A stretch of 64,000 bases of DNA from contig JAJFPB010000008.1 in the NCBI GenBank assembly GCA_020881915.1, forward strand, positions 496,001-560,000, written 5' to 3'. The stretch is from Paramyrothecium sp. XJ0827. Taxonomy: Eukaryota; Ascomycota; Sordariomycetes; Hypocreales; Stachybotryaceae. Below are positions 22,104-34,200 of this stretch, piece by piece; position 1 is the stretch's first letter; every line of letters begins with the position of its first letter. The position numbers and the translations under genes were made by a program. The notes below the pieces were generated by a model. That model worked only from the letters and a program-made list of their open reading frames with translations, did no database searches and was not told where the DNA came from.

Positions 22104-24211
22104 TTATTTCCTCTTGTTGGCCTTGCCGGTACTGGCTCCAGTCGCCTTGGCCTCTACCTTCTTGACATCGTCAGCAGCCAACTGCTTGGCTTCGACCTCT
22201 TCCTTCTTCTTCTTGTCCGCAGCATCGTCCTCGTCATCACCGCCCTGGCCGAACTCGTTGACTCGGGTGTAGTCGACCCGGTACTGCCATCGCTGGTAAA
22301 GGTAGATGAAGAAGATGACGTCGTCGCGGAGGGTGGCCAGGCGGTGCAGGAAGGGCATCTTGATGGTGAAGGCAAACAGGTCATCAATGAAGGTGTTGAG
22401 GAACTTGTACATCATGGCCTTGGATGGCATGTGCGCCACGCTCTTCAGTCGGTAGTTGATGTACAGCGAAGGAACCATCATCAGGAAGCCGTAGGCATAG
22501 ACCGAGCCCACCAGGGTGGTAATGATGAACGAATACCACGACTTGTGGCTGTCGTACACAACCGAGTAGATGCCGTACGCGATGAGGAGAGGCACCGCAG
22601 CCATGTACATGTACTTGAACGCAATCTCGTCGTACTCCTTGGTCTTCTCCTCGGTCTCGGAGAGCTTGTGCTTGTCTTCGAAAACGAACCAGTATGGGAG
22701 GAAAGATCCAGGGGCCGTAGGCCGGAAGCGCACATCCACGACCGTTGTAATCTTCCACAGCTCAATGAGAATTCCGATGACCTGAGAGCCCAAAATCATC
22801 CAGCTGGTGTTGTCCGAGTTGTCCAGGAGGTATAGGAAGATGATGGCCTGCATGAAGACGTTGGCCAGGATGGATCGCACCGAGATACCCACGTTGTCCT
22901 TCTTCTTCCGGTAGTGCGCAATGTCTGAGCCAAAGGCCAGCGTCTCCAGCACCATGTGGGCGACGCTCACAACGGCAGTGACGGCCAGGAGAATGGGGTT
23001 CGTGTCGAGGAGAACCTCTTTGACCATCTCAATTTCACTTCCGTCTCCCGTTGCGGGCGCATTTCCGAACGCGGCCTGGCGGGCTGTCTCCTTCGAGTTG
23101 GCCTCCATGTTCGCCATGAGCTGGAATTGCCAGTAGGGCAAGTGGTGGAGATCAATGTGAAGCGGCAGCTCCTTGACGGTTTCGTTCAGGACGGTCATGT
23201 GGCTGGTGAGCTGCCAGAAAGTGTTGACAAAAAGCAGAGGATCTGAAGACACGGTTAGCTCTGCAAATTGATATCAGAGAGGGGAAAACGTACAATACCA
23301 TCCGTGCTTTCCAGTGGCATCACGGGCTCCGGTACTTTCGAGACGGACAAACTGTCTGACAACAGGAGGCAGCGAGTTAAATTCCTGTACACCAACGGTA
23401 GGGACGAAAGCAAAGCTGGCGTTCGGGTGGTAGTGACTGGCAATGATGGGCCCTGAAGGCTCCTCCTCGGCCACCGCCTCCTCGGACGCCTCGGACTTGG
23501 CCTCGAGCAGGTTTCTAGTTTTGTGAACCTTCTTCTTGGGCAGATATTGTGTCAGAGGCCACGCCGTGTGGTAGGCGCTGCCGGGGTCGAACCCGGGAGC
23601 CCTAGGGTCAAGCTTGCTTCCAGCCAGTCCGATGTAGAAATGTCCCCAGAGTGTGCCGTTGTTCTGTACCGCAGGAGGAACGGGAAACGTTGTGTCGACG
23701 CTCCGCCTGTCCGTCTTGTTGTTGAGGTGGAATCGCTTCTCATCAAGGACAATGAACTCGGCCGGAACCTCGGAGATTGGGGTCGGGTTGAAGGACGGCG
23801 AGAGGGTGATAATGATGTCAAGGTGGCTGTCTTGCGGCCAGATAGGAGCGATCTTCTGAGGGATCGCTCGGTACGTGGCACCTTCGTTGAGCTCCTTGGG
23901 GCGGAACTGGAAGGGTGGGATCTCTTCAGTGTTGCCGGCCACACGAACAACCTTGCCGGTGACGGGGTCGGTCTGTTCAACGCCGGTCTGGTCCTTCTGG
24001 AAAGCTGCGTTCATGGCCATGTTGATGCCGAAGTACACGGCGGCACCAAGCGCCAATTTGCCCAAGCTGAAACCCTACAGTCGCGCGTTCAATTAGATTC
24101 AGTCTGGTCACGGAAGTGCTGCGCAAGACGTACGCTTCCCTGGTCCTGGCCCTGCTGGGGCTGGCCGGCGGGTTGGCCAGCCGCCTGGACTGCGCCGCGA
24201 GACGTCGACAT
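22104..24211 (-). CDS. CLPTM1: CLPTM1-family multipass ER membrane protein
   Basis: Three exons, 24211-24134, 24074-23294 and 23242-22104, giving 665 aa. The family (cleft lip and palate transmembrane protein 1) sits in ER/Golgi membranes; animal members hold back receptor assembly and the relative CLPTM1L is a lipid scramblase. The fungal role is not settled. A short Gln/Gly-rich N terminus precedes the first membrane segment (LALGAAVYFGINMAMNAAF). A large luminal beta-rich part follows (FRPKELNEGATYRAIPQKIAPIWP; GTLWGHFYIGLAGSKLDP). Exon 3 begins in the conserved WYYPLLFVNTFWQLT and holds the remaining helices, including TNPILLAVTAVVSVAHMVLE, NVFMQAIIFLYLLDNSDNTSW and the loop AHMPSKAMMYKFLNTFIDDLFAF. 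The C terminus is Lys/Ala-rich with a KKKKEE run. Introns are 59 and 51 bp and keep phase. Confidence 0.92.
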
Positions 24212-25579
24212 GGCGACTGTGGGCTCTCGTGAAGGATGCGGCGATGAGGGCGAGTTCACGACGTAAGTGACTCTATGCTCAGGAGAGGAAGTGAGGTCGC
24301 GATCAACGGGGCAGAAAAAAACGGCCTCCGGTCAGGTAGCACGTCAACGACAGAATGAGCTAAGCTGCCAGTCGGAGGCGGATTGGAGCCCCTCCTTAGT
24401 GGTCCCCGGACGAATGAACAGCGAATGCCTGGAGGGACACGGTGGTGTGAGGTACCGGTGATAGACGCTTTCTACGAGTAGAATTGCGCTAGACGGTCCC
24501 TGAAGGGGAGGGTCCTCGGAGGGCTGGACCAGTCCAGTCCCCCGCTGTCGGACGAATCAGCACTCCGACTCGCACCACGACCATAGCGACGGCTTGCGCG
24601 GGGCGACAGTAATATCAGAGCTTCAATTGAAGTCCATGCTCGTCTGCGCATGCTCGGGGAATTGCCTCACCAGCTAGTTATGCTGTTTACTCAGTAGTGG
24701 CAAACGTGAGAACTGATTTACCACTCGAGGCATCTGCGGCCTCGACACTCTAATACGGTAAATTGGAGGTTGCTTTGATCAAGGAAGGTACCCAACCAAG
24801 GTAAGGTAAGGCAAGTGACTTCTTGCAGACTCCAGTTCCTGTCCCGGATCCTGGTGAAATCCATCAACTCATGCCATGCCGCGTGTAAGTCGTACAGCAT
24901 ACGTTTGGTAACATTGGGCTGCAATGCTTTGAGAACCTCTGCTCGCATCCGCATACATGCGCTTGAAACACAACGCTGTTCCTTGACACTGCCGCACGTC
25001 CTCGTCATTGACCTCTGTTCCACAGGATTCGTGTCGAGCCCTCATCGGCTATGACTCTGAGCCCGAGACCCGGCGCCGCAGGCCCCTTGGCCTGGTGACC
25101 CATTTTGGTACCGCAACCACGTTCGCCGGCCGTAGCCGACACGGGGCCCTGTTGAACAGTTTCATTGCCCATCGTCAGGTAGACCGGTGCTCGCCGACGC
25201 CACACAATGTTGGCTATTGTCGCTGCGAAGTGCCAAGCGCCCCATCGGCCAGAGCCCACATTTAAGTGAGTCCCTCGCCGGATCCCGTTTCCGCCAGGAA
25301 CTCGCGATACCGCTACGTGGTCTAGTACCTTAGACTACTAGTATATAGTTCTATTGGTGCTGACCGGTAAGCTCAACGGTCCAGCATTCCATCCCTTAAG
25401 CGCCATCTAGCCTTTACATCATCGACTTGGACCTGCATCCCATACCCGACTAGCGCCACCATCACCAGTCTGCGGACTTGCCTAAAGAACACCATCGCAT
25501 AACGCCAAGTTGCCCATTCTTTGGATCACTTATACAGTACAGCCTTCTTGCGCATTAAGAATCGCATTCGTCAATCGCA
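24212..25579. other. Divergent intergenic region, CLPTM1 to LOG gene
   Basis: About 1.4 kb between genes pointing apart. It contains a short AAGGTAAGG repeat (about 24797-24812) of a type seen again at 49.2-49.4 kb. No gene seen. Confidence 0.5.
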
Positions 25580-26342
25580 ATGTCACAAAACGACGCTGCC
25601 CCGAGCCAGAATGGCGTCGCCTCCAACGGCACCCCTCGCGCTCGAATCTGCGTGTACTGCGGTGCCGGTGCCGGCAACAGCCCTGCGCACATCGAAATGG
25701 CTCGTGAGCTGGCCAAGGTCATGGCTGCGAACAACATTGATCTAGGTGAGTTGCATGTATCTTGTCTATGAGGAACCCATATCAGCTGACACGCTCGCAG
25801 TGTACGGCGGCGGCACCGTCGGCCTGATGGGCGAGGTCGCAAAGACGCTCTGCTCCATCAACGGCCCCGACTCCGTCCACGGAATCATTCCCGAGGCGCT
25901 CGTCAAGTATGAGCGTGACGGTACCTACCAGACCGTGACCAGCAACAACCAGGTCGTTCCCGACCAGTCCAAGTACGGCCGAACCACCGTTGTCAAGGAC
26001 ATGCACACACGCAAGAAGCTCATGGCCGAGGAGGTCTTCGCCGGCGGCCCTGGCAGCGGCTTCATCGGCCTCAGCGGCGGCTTCGGCACCATGGAGGAGA
26101 TCTTCGAGACGACGACGTGGAACCAGCTCGGCATTCACGACAAGGGCATCTGTCTGCTGAATGTCAACGGCTACTGGGACGGCATCCTGCAGTGGCTGGA
26201 CAAGTCGGTCGAGGAGGGTTTCGTCAAGGAGGCCAACAAGCACATCCTCGTCACCGCATCCACCGCCGAGGAAGCCATTAAGGCGCTGCGCGAGTACCGG
26301 GTCTCAGAAGCCACTTACAAGCTGCAGTGGGACAGTCGGTGA
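25580..26342 (+). CDS. LOG-family cytokinin riboside 5'-monophosphate phosphoribohydrolase
   Basis: Two exons, 25580-25745 and 25801-26342, giving 235 aa. LOG enzymes cleave ribose 5-phosphate from nucleoside monophosphates, releasing cytokinin bases or, in some members, purine bases. The Rossmann-type lysine-decarboxylase-like fold is shown by RICVYCGAGAGNSPAHIEMA, the VYGGGTVGLMGEVA loop created by the splice, DMHTRKKLMAEE, and the signature SGGFGTMEEIFE near residue 147 (PGGxGTxxE with Ser for Pro). The catalytic Arg/Glu pair is present in RKKLM and TMEE. The C terminus EATYKLQWD is typical of fungal members. A 55-bp intron interrupts NIDL|VYGGG in phase 1. No signal peptide; cytosolic. 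Substrate range cannot be read from sequence, so a hormone role should not be assumed. Confidence 0.92.
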
Positions 26343-26651
26343 ATGGACAAGATGGGCGGGTCAAGGGTTACGTTCTTGCATGAACCATTAGATGCATTAG
26401 ATAACGGCGTTTTGAAGGGTACGATTTTCGGCTTGGGCTGGCCTCATTCCTATGGTGAGAGCCACCAGGATGCAAAGGATGGATGTACCTGCAACACAGA
26501 CGAAGTGCATGATTAATCCTTTTAATTTTCTCTTGTTCATGATTGTGATTCCCATGTGTTCAGCTGCCGAGGCAGCTCATAATCGTACATGATCTAGCTA
26601 TCCCTGACGCCGAAACCTATCGATCCTCGTTCGTGCCTCGTCTAATCCCGT
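26343..26651. other. Convergent 3' region, LOG and PRE5
   Basis: About 310 bp between two gene 3' ends; no gene. No defined terminator motif stands out. Confidence 0.5.
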
Positions 26652-27554
26652 CTAGCTGTCCACCTCCATCCCCTCGCCCTCGCCTTCACCCTCCTCCGCA
26701 CCTCCTTGGCCATCGGCGACGCTATCAATCCATTGCTTTACTTCGACCCCGTCGTATAGCTTGAAAGGCTCGATGCCCGCACCCTCGGGCTTCTGGCCCA
26801 CGATGCCCACGGACGTGTTCTCAATCGTGAGCTCCTTGTCTTGCACCAGACTCTCCTTCAGCGCCTTCAGGCCATGCTTGATGAGCTCTTCTCTCGAACA
26901 GTTGGCAAACTCCTCGACGTTACGCTCCAGATATGTCCGGGCCATCTGACTACGGGCGCCAATAGCGAAAGCCACCATTTCCTCGGTCATACCGGACGGC
27001 TGGAACTCGAACAGATGGGGCCCGCGTTCGTCGACGCCCGCCACCAAGAGTCCGACACCGTATGGTCGCTTGCCGTAGACTTGGGTGTTGATCTGAGCCT
27101 TCTCACCAATCATATCGACGAGAGAGCGGAGGGGCATGGCGCGGCCGTACGTCAGGCGGTGACCGAGGCATTGCTGCTTCATGAAGTTGGAGAGGACGCG
27201 GGCATCGGATGTCAGACCAGCAATGGCGATGCCGGCGTGTTCGTCGACGGAAAAGAGCTTCTTCTGGTATGATGATAGTTCCTCGGCGTTTCGCTGCGGT
27301 CACTGGGTCAGTCGACGTGCATCCCACACGGCTGGCGGGTGCGGACTAACCTTGATGGCGCACAGAACAGCGTGCGTCTTGCTGGCGATACCGACAACAA
27401 CTGATCCTTGCTTCACGGCCTCGGCCGCGTATTCAATCTGGAAGATTCGGCCTTGCGGCGAGCTGCTGGATGTTAGTGCGAACGCGGAGCCGGTGGGTGA
27501 TTACGGGTCAGCGTACAATGTAACGGAATCGTTGTCGTAATTGTTCCGGAACAT
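26652..27554 (-). CDS. PRE5: 20S proteasome subunit alpha-6 (Pre5/PSMA1 type)
   Basis: Three exons, 27554-27517, 27465-27351 and 27293-26652, giving 264 aa. This alpha-ring subunit helps gate entry to the 20S core. It starts with the subunit-specific [13 protein letters not shown], followed by the proteasome alpha signature [20 protein letters not shown]. Further matches are [62 protein letters not shown], and [13 protein letters not shown]. This set points to alpha-6 rather than the other six alpha subunits. The C terminus is extended with Glu/Gly repeats ending GMEVDS. The first exon encodes just 12 residues plus two bases. All three exon junctions keep frame, and the first intron acceptor choice is fixed by the FSSPQGR motif. 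Confidence 0.95.
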
Positions 27555-28538
27555 CTTGAACTATTTCGGCTGTGGTCTTGTCGTGGCAGGGGTTGTTGGG
27601 GATATTGCTGAGGCGGTGGCAGGATGAGGTAGCTCGCCGCTTTGTCGAGATGATGCAGTGTCCACGGCCAGGCAGCTCAAGCTTCGTAGCCCAGCCCAGC
27701 TCATGGTGGTGCACGCAGCTCAAAGCACCAATTGAGCCGTAGATCTCCCGCCTGCCTGTCTTACGTAAGGCAACCATTCCGTGGGAAGCTGTACGAGGTA
27801 CCATGTATCGTGCCTCATAATCTTCATGTAAGTCGCATTCACTTCAGTGAGCTTGATCATTAAGGCATAAACATAGGGTAACACCATAGTTGACAGTTGG
27901 GAATACAATTGCCTGTTTGGTCTCCAATGGAGCTTTTCCCCATTGCCTCAGATAACGTTATGAAGTGGGCAGCGTCATCTGCACCAGCCACTGTGTGGTT
28001 GCAATGGCCCATTACAGAGTCTTTCGCATGTGCCAGAGTGCATTTCAAAGCATTGCAGAAGGTGACAAATAGAAAAAGTTGTTAGTCAAGCCTCTTATAC
28101 AGAAACTGCGAGAACACATTGTTCCATAAGTAATGGATCAAGCCGCCTCCTGCGATTCAACAGCCCGGAGTGGAGCAATGGGACGGAAACTCAGCCGATG
28201 GGCTGCTTCATGTCTTTACAACTCTTCGACTAGCCTGATTTTTGACTCCTATGCCTGCTGCGTAAACACACCCACGAAATAACAATGTCGCTGTCGTTCA
28301 CGTTGTTTATTTTATAGGTACGTACCTGTCAGGGAGCCTTAACTGAGGTGCCTGATTACCAGGGGTTGATGGCCCGTTCAGACATGGCAGTCTTAGCGCC
28401 TTCGTTGCAAAGATTCGGCGGCGGTACCCAGCCACAGCAGTGCTCGCTGAAGTTACATCCATCACATTTTGTCACATCCATCACTGCGAAGCGTTTTGAT
28501 TTATCAACTTTAAAGAACACTCACCATCATTCACGTCG
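27555..28538. other. Divergent intergenic region, PRE5 to MSS1
   Basis: About 1 kb separating genes that point apart. I see no gene. No PACE-like proteasome element was recognised. Confidence 0.5.
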
Positions 28539-30401
28539 ATGCTCCGGCGCATTCCTCGCACGACGCACCGACTATGCACTCTTGGTGCTAATCTTTTGCC
28601 TAGAGCGCACTTGATTGGCTGTGTCCGCTCCAATAAGCCGACTGCACAATGGCTCAGGACTCACTCAACAGAAAGGACGGCCCAGCACTCCTCAAGCTCA
28701 TTGACCGGTGACGCATCTAGCTTTCCGGCCGTAGGAGACACCATATATGCTTTGTCTACAGCTCAAGGGAAGGCAGGGATAGCCATAGTCAGGATCTCTG
28801 GGCCCTCCTGCTTAGACGTTAGTGGCCACTCATCTCAGCGACAGCTTAAATCTGCTTGTTAACAGACACTAGATATACCGCGCATTGTGTCCTTCAAAAC
28901 CGCTACCCAAACCGCGTTATGCCACAGTTCGCTCATTGGTGGACCCAGGCACATCTGACCCAAGAGTCGAAGTCCTAGACTCGGAGGCACTGGTCCTCTA
29001 CTTTCCCGCGCCCAGGACTGTCACAGGTGAGGACGTGCTTGAGCTACATATCCATGGCGGCTCTGCAACGGTAAAGGCAGTTTTGGCGGCGATCCCACGT
29101 TGTCACGCGGACACCCGAGTCCGTTATGCTGAGCCCGGAGAGTTCACCAAACGGGCATTCATCCATGACCGTCTGGATCTAGCTCAGATCGAGGCTCTGA
29201 GCGATACCCTGGCGGCAGAAACCGAGCAGCAACGACGGGCTGCCGTGCGTGGCACTTCCGGCGCTTTGGGCCGGACTTACGAGGCGTGGCGGCAGCAGCT
29301 GTTGCTGGCTCGTGGCGAAATAGAAGCGCTGATCGACTTCTCCGAGGATCAGCAATTCGACGAGCCCCAGGCGGAGCTTCTCCAAAATGTGACAGCTCAA
29401 GTTCAGAGCATGCTTCAAAGCATCCGCTTACACGAGCAGGGTAGTCAAAGGAGCGAGCTTCTCAGGAGTGGCATCCGGATCGCTTTGCTAGGCCCCCCCA
29501 ACGTTGGAAAGAGCTCCTTGATGAATCTTATTGTGGGTCGTGAGGCTTCCATCGTTTCAGGGGAAGCCGGCACGACGAGAGACATTGTTGAGGCGAGCCT
29601 GGACATCAGGGGCTACCTCTGCTCATTCGCAGATACGGCTGGCTTCCGGTCACAGCACTCCACCAACGAACAACCGATTGGCGCTGTTGAACAGGAAGGC
29701 ATCCGTCGGGCAAAGGAGAAGGCTCAGGCATCCGACATCATCGTGGTCCTCGCAGCCGTTGAAGACGGCCCGAATGGACCGTTCATTCGTTTCGACGAGG
29801 AGACGCTCGACATTGCGGCCCAGGCAGAAGCTTCCCTGGTTGTGGTAAATAAGCAGGATGCCGTGGAAGCCATCCGATTCGCCGAACTGTTTGATGACTT
29901 TAAACAAAAAGTCTCCAGCAACAAGGCGATGTTACGTGGGGCCAGGATGGTTCCCATCTCTTGCAGAGCGGCCCAGGCCTTAGCGAGTGGCGAGGATCCG
30001 GGAGGCATCCAGGGACTTGTCAGCATTGTGGCGGAATCGTTCTCGAACCTGACCTCCATGCCGGTCGACCTCCAGGATCTGCTCGGCGTTACGGCACGGC
30101 AACGGGAGTTACTCGTCAAGTGCAGGGGCCACCTGGAAGCCTTCATGAGCGAAGCACAGCCCGACGAAGGCGAAACTGATGCGGACACCGTGCTTGCAGC
30201 CGAGTATCTCCGCTACGCTGCAGATTGCTTGGCACGCATAACCGGTAAGGGGGAGTCGGGTGACGTGGAGGACGTCTTGGGGGTGGTGTTTGAGAAGTAA
30301 GTTCTGACCCCTGCCCTATGGCCATTGTGGAGTGTGTATATTGCATGGTGCGGGCGTGCTGACGAGAGGCTCTTGCGAACAGGTTCTGCGTGGGGAAGTA
30401 G
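28539..30401 (+). CDS. MSS1: Mitochondrial tRNA-modification GTPase Mss1 (MnmE/TrmE family)
   Basis: Three exons, 28539-28817, 28873-30296 and 30383-30401, giving 573 aa. With the Mto1/MnmG partner it installs the 5-carboxymethylaminomethyl group on wobble uridine of mitochondrial tRNAs. The N terminus (MLRRIPRTTHRLCTLGANLLPR) is basic and fits a mitochondrial presequence. The folate-binding domain contains DTIYALSTAQGKAGIAIVRISGP and LHIHGG. The inserted G domain has G1 GPPNVGKSS (near 300), G2 GTTRD, G3 DTAGF and G4 NKQD. The invariant C-terminal motif FCVGK lies alone on a 19-nt third exon after an 86-bp intron; reading through the donor would stop at TAA 30298 and lose the zinc/cysteine tail needed for catalysis in the family. 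The intron 1 acceptor that keeps CLD|IYRAL is CACTAG at 28872, not the nearer CAG. Confidence 0.93.
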
Positions 30402-30775
30402 GAGATTGATATTTCGCCATCTATCTAAGGAGAGCGCCACCAAGGTCTAGATCTATCCCCCCCAGTCTATAGTATGCTTGCCGGTCCAAAACTCCTTCTA
30501 ATGCATAAGAAAATCCAAGCAGTGAAAAATCCCTTGCGCGTGTATTCCAGTCGTTGTTGAACAAGAAGGCCTGCCTCCTGCCATGCAGTCTATCGTCTAA
30601 GTCTAGTAACCCCAAAATTCAGAATGCAGCCCCGGTTCTATGATGCAGGTGGTCCCGCGAGGGACAAAAGCCGAAAATCTTTTTGAGTGGAAGAAAGGAA
30701 AGCAAAACGCCGTCTAAGATGCGATGATGCTATCTGGTAGCTCGGTGTGCTGAGGCTCTGCGGCCTGCGCGGCGT
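30402..30775. other. Convergent intergenic region
   Basis: About 370 bp between the 3' ends of MSS1 and the GRSGYN-repeat gene. Nothing else recognised. Confidence 0.5.
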
Positions 30776-30991
30776 CTAGTTGTAGCCGGAGCGACCCTTG
30801 TCCTTGGAGCTACCCTCCTCGTCGGTCTTGTTGTAGCCGGAGCGGCCCTTATTCTTGCCAGCATCGTCGTCGTCGGTCTTGTTGTAGCCGGAGCGGCCCT
30901 TGTTGCCCTTGGTCTCCTCGTCATCCTTGTTGTAGCCAGAGCGGCCGAAGTCACGGGAGACGGGGGCGAAGTCCAGAGTAAAGGCAGCCAT
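30776..30991 (-). CDS. Small hydrophilic GRSGYN-repeat protein
   Basis: A single exon of 71 aa. After MAAFTLDFAPVSRDF comes the unit GRSGYNK followed by 6-14 charged residues. GRSGYN occurs four times, the last at the extreme C terminus (GRSGYN-stop). Spacers are rich in Asp, Glu, Lys and Thr, and the protein should be intrinsically disordered. I do not recognise a characterised family, although repeated short motifs of this sort are seen in small stress- or conidiation-linked fungal proteins. No signal peptide or Kex2 site is present, so secreted-peptide precursor models are unsupported. Supporting its reality: a regular repeat kept in frame, with codons varying between copies, an upstream TATA-like site and a strong ATG context. 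Function unknown. Confidence 0.72.
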   Translation of the reverse strand: MAAFTLDFAPVSRDFGRSGYNKDDEETKGNKGRSGYNKTDDDDAGKNKGRSGYNKTDEEGSSKDKGRSGYN

Positions 30992-31078
30992 TGCGAGGTT
31001 TTGTGGTTGTTTGTTTGTTACTTGGGAGCAGAAAAAAGCTTGTGGGTTGAGAGAAAGAGCAGGGTAGAGTGGATTATG

Positions 31079-31190
31079 TGTGCGTCTGTGTGCCTGTTTG
31101 TGTGGGTGGTTGAAGCTGAGTGTGGTTTGTTGGTGCGTTTTGTCTGTGTGTAGATGTGATGGTTTGTGTGTATGAGTGTGAGAGTGCGTA

Positions 31191-31230
<40 letters not shown>

Positions 31231-31247
31231 TGTGTGTGTCTGTGTTT
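31079..31247. repeat. TG-rich tract with pure (TG)17-like microsatellite
   Basis: A TG/CA-rich stretch with an uninterrupted TG run at about 31196-31229, interrupted by TC further on. It sits in the 5' region of the GRSGYN gene. The long minus-strand open frame across it (His/Thr repeats) is an artefact of the repeat. Confidence 0.9.
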
Positions 31248-31290
31248 GGGAGTGAAGATATTCTGGCTCTAGGAAGGAATCCAGGTCCTC

Positions 31291-31299
31291 TATATATAT
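31291..31299 (-). promoter_or_regulatory. TATA-like element upstream of the GRSGYN gene
   Basis: TATATATAT lies 300 bp upstream of the ATG at 30991, read on the minus strand. With the TG-rich tract it would imply a long 5' leader. Positional inference only. Confidence 0.4.
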
Positions 31300-34200
31300 G
31301 TTTCGACGTCGTTCAGAAAATGACAGAAACATGAAGTAAAAATACGTACACGCATACTCGCCGAGCAAGCCCGTAAGGTAGGTCGGGGTCGCTACTGGAC
31401 TCATGGCTTCCAGAAAGCTGACCGCAGGGGTGCCATGGGGTTTGCTAATGGGTGGTGGGTAGTACGTTAGTTAGTGGTGGTGATGCTGATGATGGCTTGG
31501 GTGGGCAGGGGGCCGCTGGTAAACGTTGCACGTACCTGCGCAGAAGGACCATAGGGCTGGGACTAGCGCCAAGGGCAGCATCAGTTGGGACATAATTAAC
31601 CGTCCAACGAGATGTGCGGAAGCTCGTGTTGTCGCTGTGCTGCGTCAGCATGTGCTCTTTCGCTTCGCAGCCACGAGATTCCAGGGTGTGCTGCCTTGTA
31701 AGGAAATGGGAAGTAAGGTACCTTATTGGGAGGGGGCGTGTGGGGAGGGCGTGCGTCGAGCCCCGAAAAAGTTCCCCCAAGGGCAGGGTAAGAGGTATCC
31801 GCGCCGCTGCCGAGCGCTCGGAACTCAGACCTAAGCCTCGCCCCCTTACAACGCAAGGCAAGGTACGAACTCGACTCGATGGCCGCTCTGGCTCTTGAGT
31901 GGACGACGACTTGCTGGGAACCGTTTCACCGGGCCCACGCACCGTGGGTTCCTGGACGAGGCAGCAGGGCTGGCAAGGTCTCCTCGTGGGAAACGGTTGT
32001 ATGCGGCGCAGGCCAAGTTCAAGCAAAGGCAGAGGCAACAGCATCGAGGCAGGCACCTTGCCCAAAGAGTAACACAAGCAGCGCCTTCCTGGGTGCAAAT
32101 AGACGCATTCGTCTTCTTTTCCACTTACATCTACAGAAGTACCGCTGTGGGAAACGGAAGTACCATGTGCCTAACCTCACCTCACCTCACCTCACCTCAC
32201 CGCACCACGCCTCACCACAACTCGACCCAGCCCAACTCAATCATTTGTCCTCACTTCAACCCGCCTCGCCGTAATCTCGCCGTATGCGTCATGATATCCC
32301 ACCGAATCTCCCAGTGTGCCGTTTTCTGCACTTTGGAGGCGAACCCTTCTTGCTGCTCGCCTAATTGACCGGATCACAAATCGTCCGCAATGGGCAATGT
32401 TACCGTCCCGATGCCGTAGAGTGACTGGATGCTCATCCCGCGGCACCGTTCCCTGGCCCGCCGAGCGGGGAGCAAGGATAATGCTCGTTGAGAAATGATA
32501 TGATGTCGGGTTCCTTGACCCCCACGCCCATCGCTTTCCGTTTCCTGCCTCTTGAAGCGGCTGCAGGGACATCTCATAGTTGACACGAGACCCTTTTTCT
32601 GCTGTGTCATCACCAAGGTATTTCCGACACATGCACCTGCGCAGCGCCTTGCGTCGCCGCACATCCCGTACCACGTTTCACGGCAGGAACGGCTTCTTTT
32701 AGGGTTTCCGTTTCGGGAAACGCTTAGGCGACAGCATCCCCGAAACGGGCGGGAACGCGTCTCGATTGGTGAGCACACCTCCATGCCTTTTTACTCACCG
32801 ACATCAAACAAATACTATTTTCGACTTATCCTCCTTTCACCGGTTCGGTCGGCTCAGGTACTCGATCAAGGAAAGCAGGTCTTCCTGACTGCGTCAACAT
32901 GGAATTGCCCTTGGCCACCGTGGCCAAGGGTAAGGTACGTACAACCGACAAATCGAGTATCCATGCCTGTCTAGAGCTATTGCTCTCTCTCTTGCATGTG
33001 TCATACGCGGCATTGCTCACAATCACCGCCAGATCATCGTTGGCAATGCCACGATTGCACACCAACCCACGCCCTACTCGTCATGGAAACGTTGCACCTA
33101 TGATGCAGTACTAGTTTTGTCGGCCATGTCCGGGACTCCGACCCGCCCCGGCCGACTTTCCGGAGTTTTATAGAGGTCGGTGTGAGAAGACGGATGATAA
33201 CATAAGACGAGAAATAGCCTTACAAATTGCCTTGGGGAGGCCCTGTAAGTCAGCTTGTCCCGCTTGTACGGCGAGTGCCGGACGGGTTCGGGTCGAATAG
33301 AACTGCAATGTGATCAAGGGCGGGGATTGACTCAAGCTCGGTTCTGCACTATTAGCCCGGTTGACTCATCCGATACAGCCACATGCAGTGATCAGCCAAG
33401 CGACCAATGGCCATGCAAGAGGAATTCGGCTGCCTGCAAGATCGGGTCTCTGAGGTAATTACTACGTCCGACGCAGTTACCCAGTCTCTGGTTCCTGCAA
33501 CTTCCTGGTAATCCCGGGCCCGAGATTATGAACGTAACCCTTTTTTCTCGAAAAGGAAAGCCCACGATTCTTCCAGAATGGTCATGGAAGTTCGCAATAC
33601 AACGCTGGGGGAAGCGGTCTCATCGGCAACAGTCAATTGACCGCTCTTTACCATGGGTCAAGGTGTAACCTCAATCAACATTCTATGCTGACCTACAGCC
33701 GTCCTGTGTTCCCTGTTCTAGAGGAAATGAGATGACCTCATCCGCTTTCGTACCGCTCCGGGTTGATTTGAAGCAGGTCTCCACCAGCGATCGAGCTGCA
33801 GGCTTCATTTGGAATCCCGCCCACCGGTGATGCTCTAGTCCACCAACAGCGACAACAAGCCCGCTCGCAGGGCGTCCAAAATTAAATTGATGGACAAGTG
33901 ACACTTTGTGCAAATTCTGTTGGCTTCATCTATCAGCCAATCGTTGGTGCAACAAGGGCCAACGTTTCAGCTTTGTGCGACACGCTCACGAACGATCCGG
34001 CAACAACACTCCGATTGAAGCGTGACCTCGAAAATTATTGACATGCCGGTTATAGCGCATGTGTTCTAGGGTTCAAGACAATCGTATATGCAGATTCAAT
34101 TGGATCGATTGTCAAGAGCCAAGTGGGCTAAGTAGCCTTGCTCTCAGCCCGCGCCCCTCCCACGCGCAGGCTGACAACCCAAAAAAAACATAGCCATCAT

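Noticed and set aside
31018..31404. Minus-strand frame with His-Thr repeats
   Set aside because: Translation of the TG microsatellite.
31445..32124. Overlapping 90-217 codon frames on the minus strand
   Set aside because: Pro/Leu/Arg-rich composition, no motif, no splice or start support.
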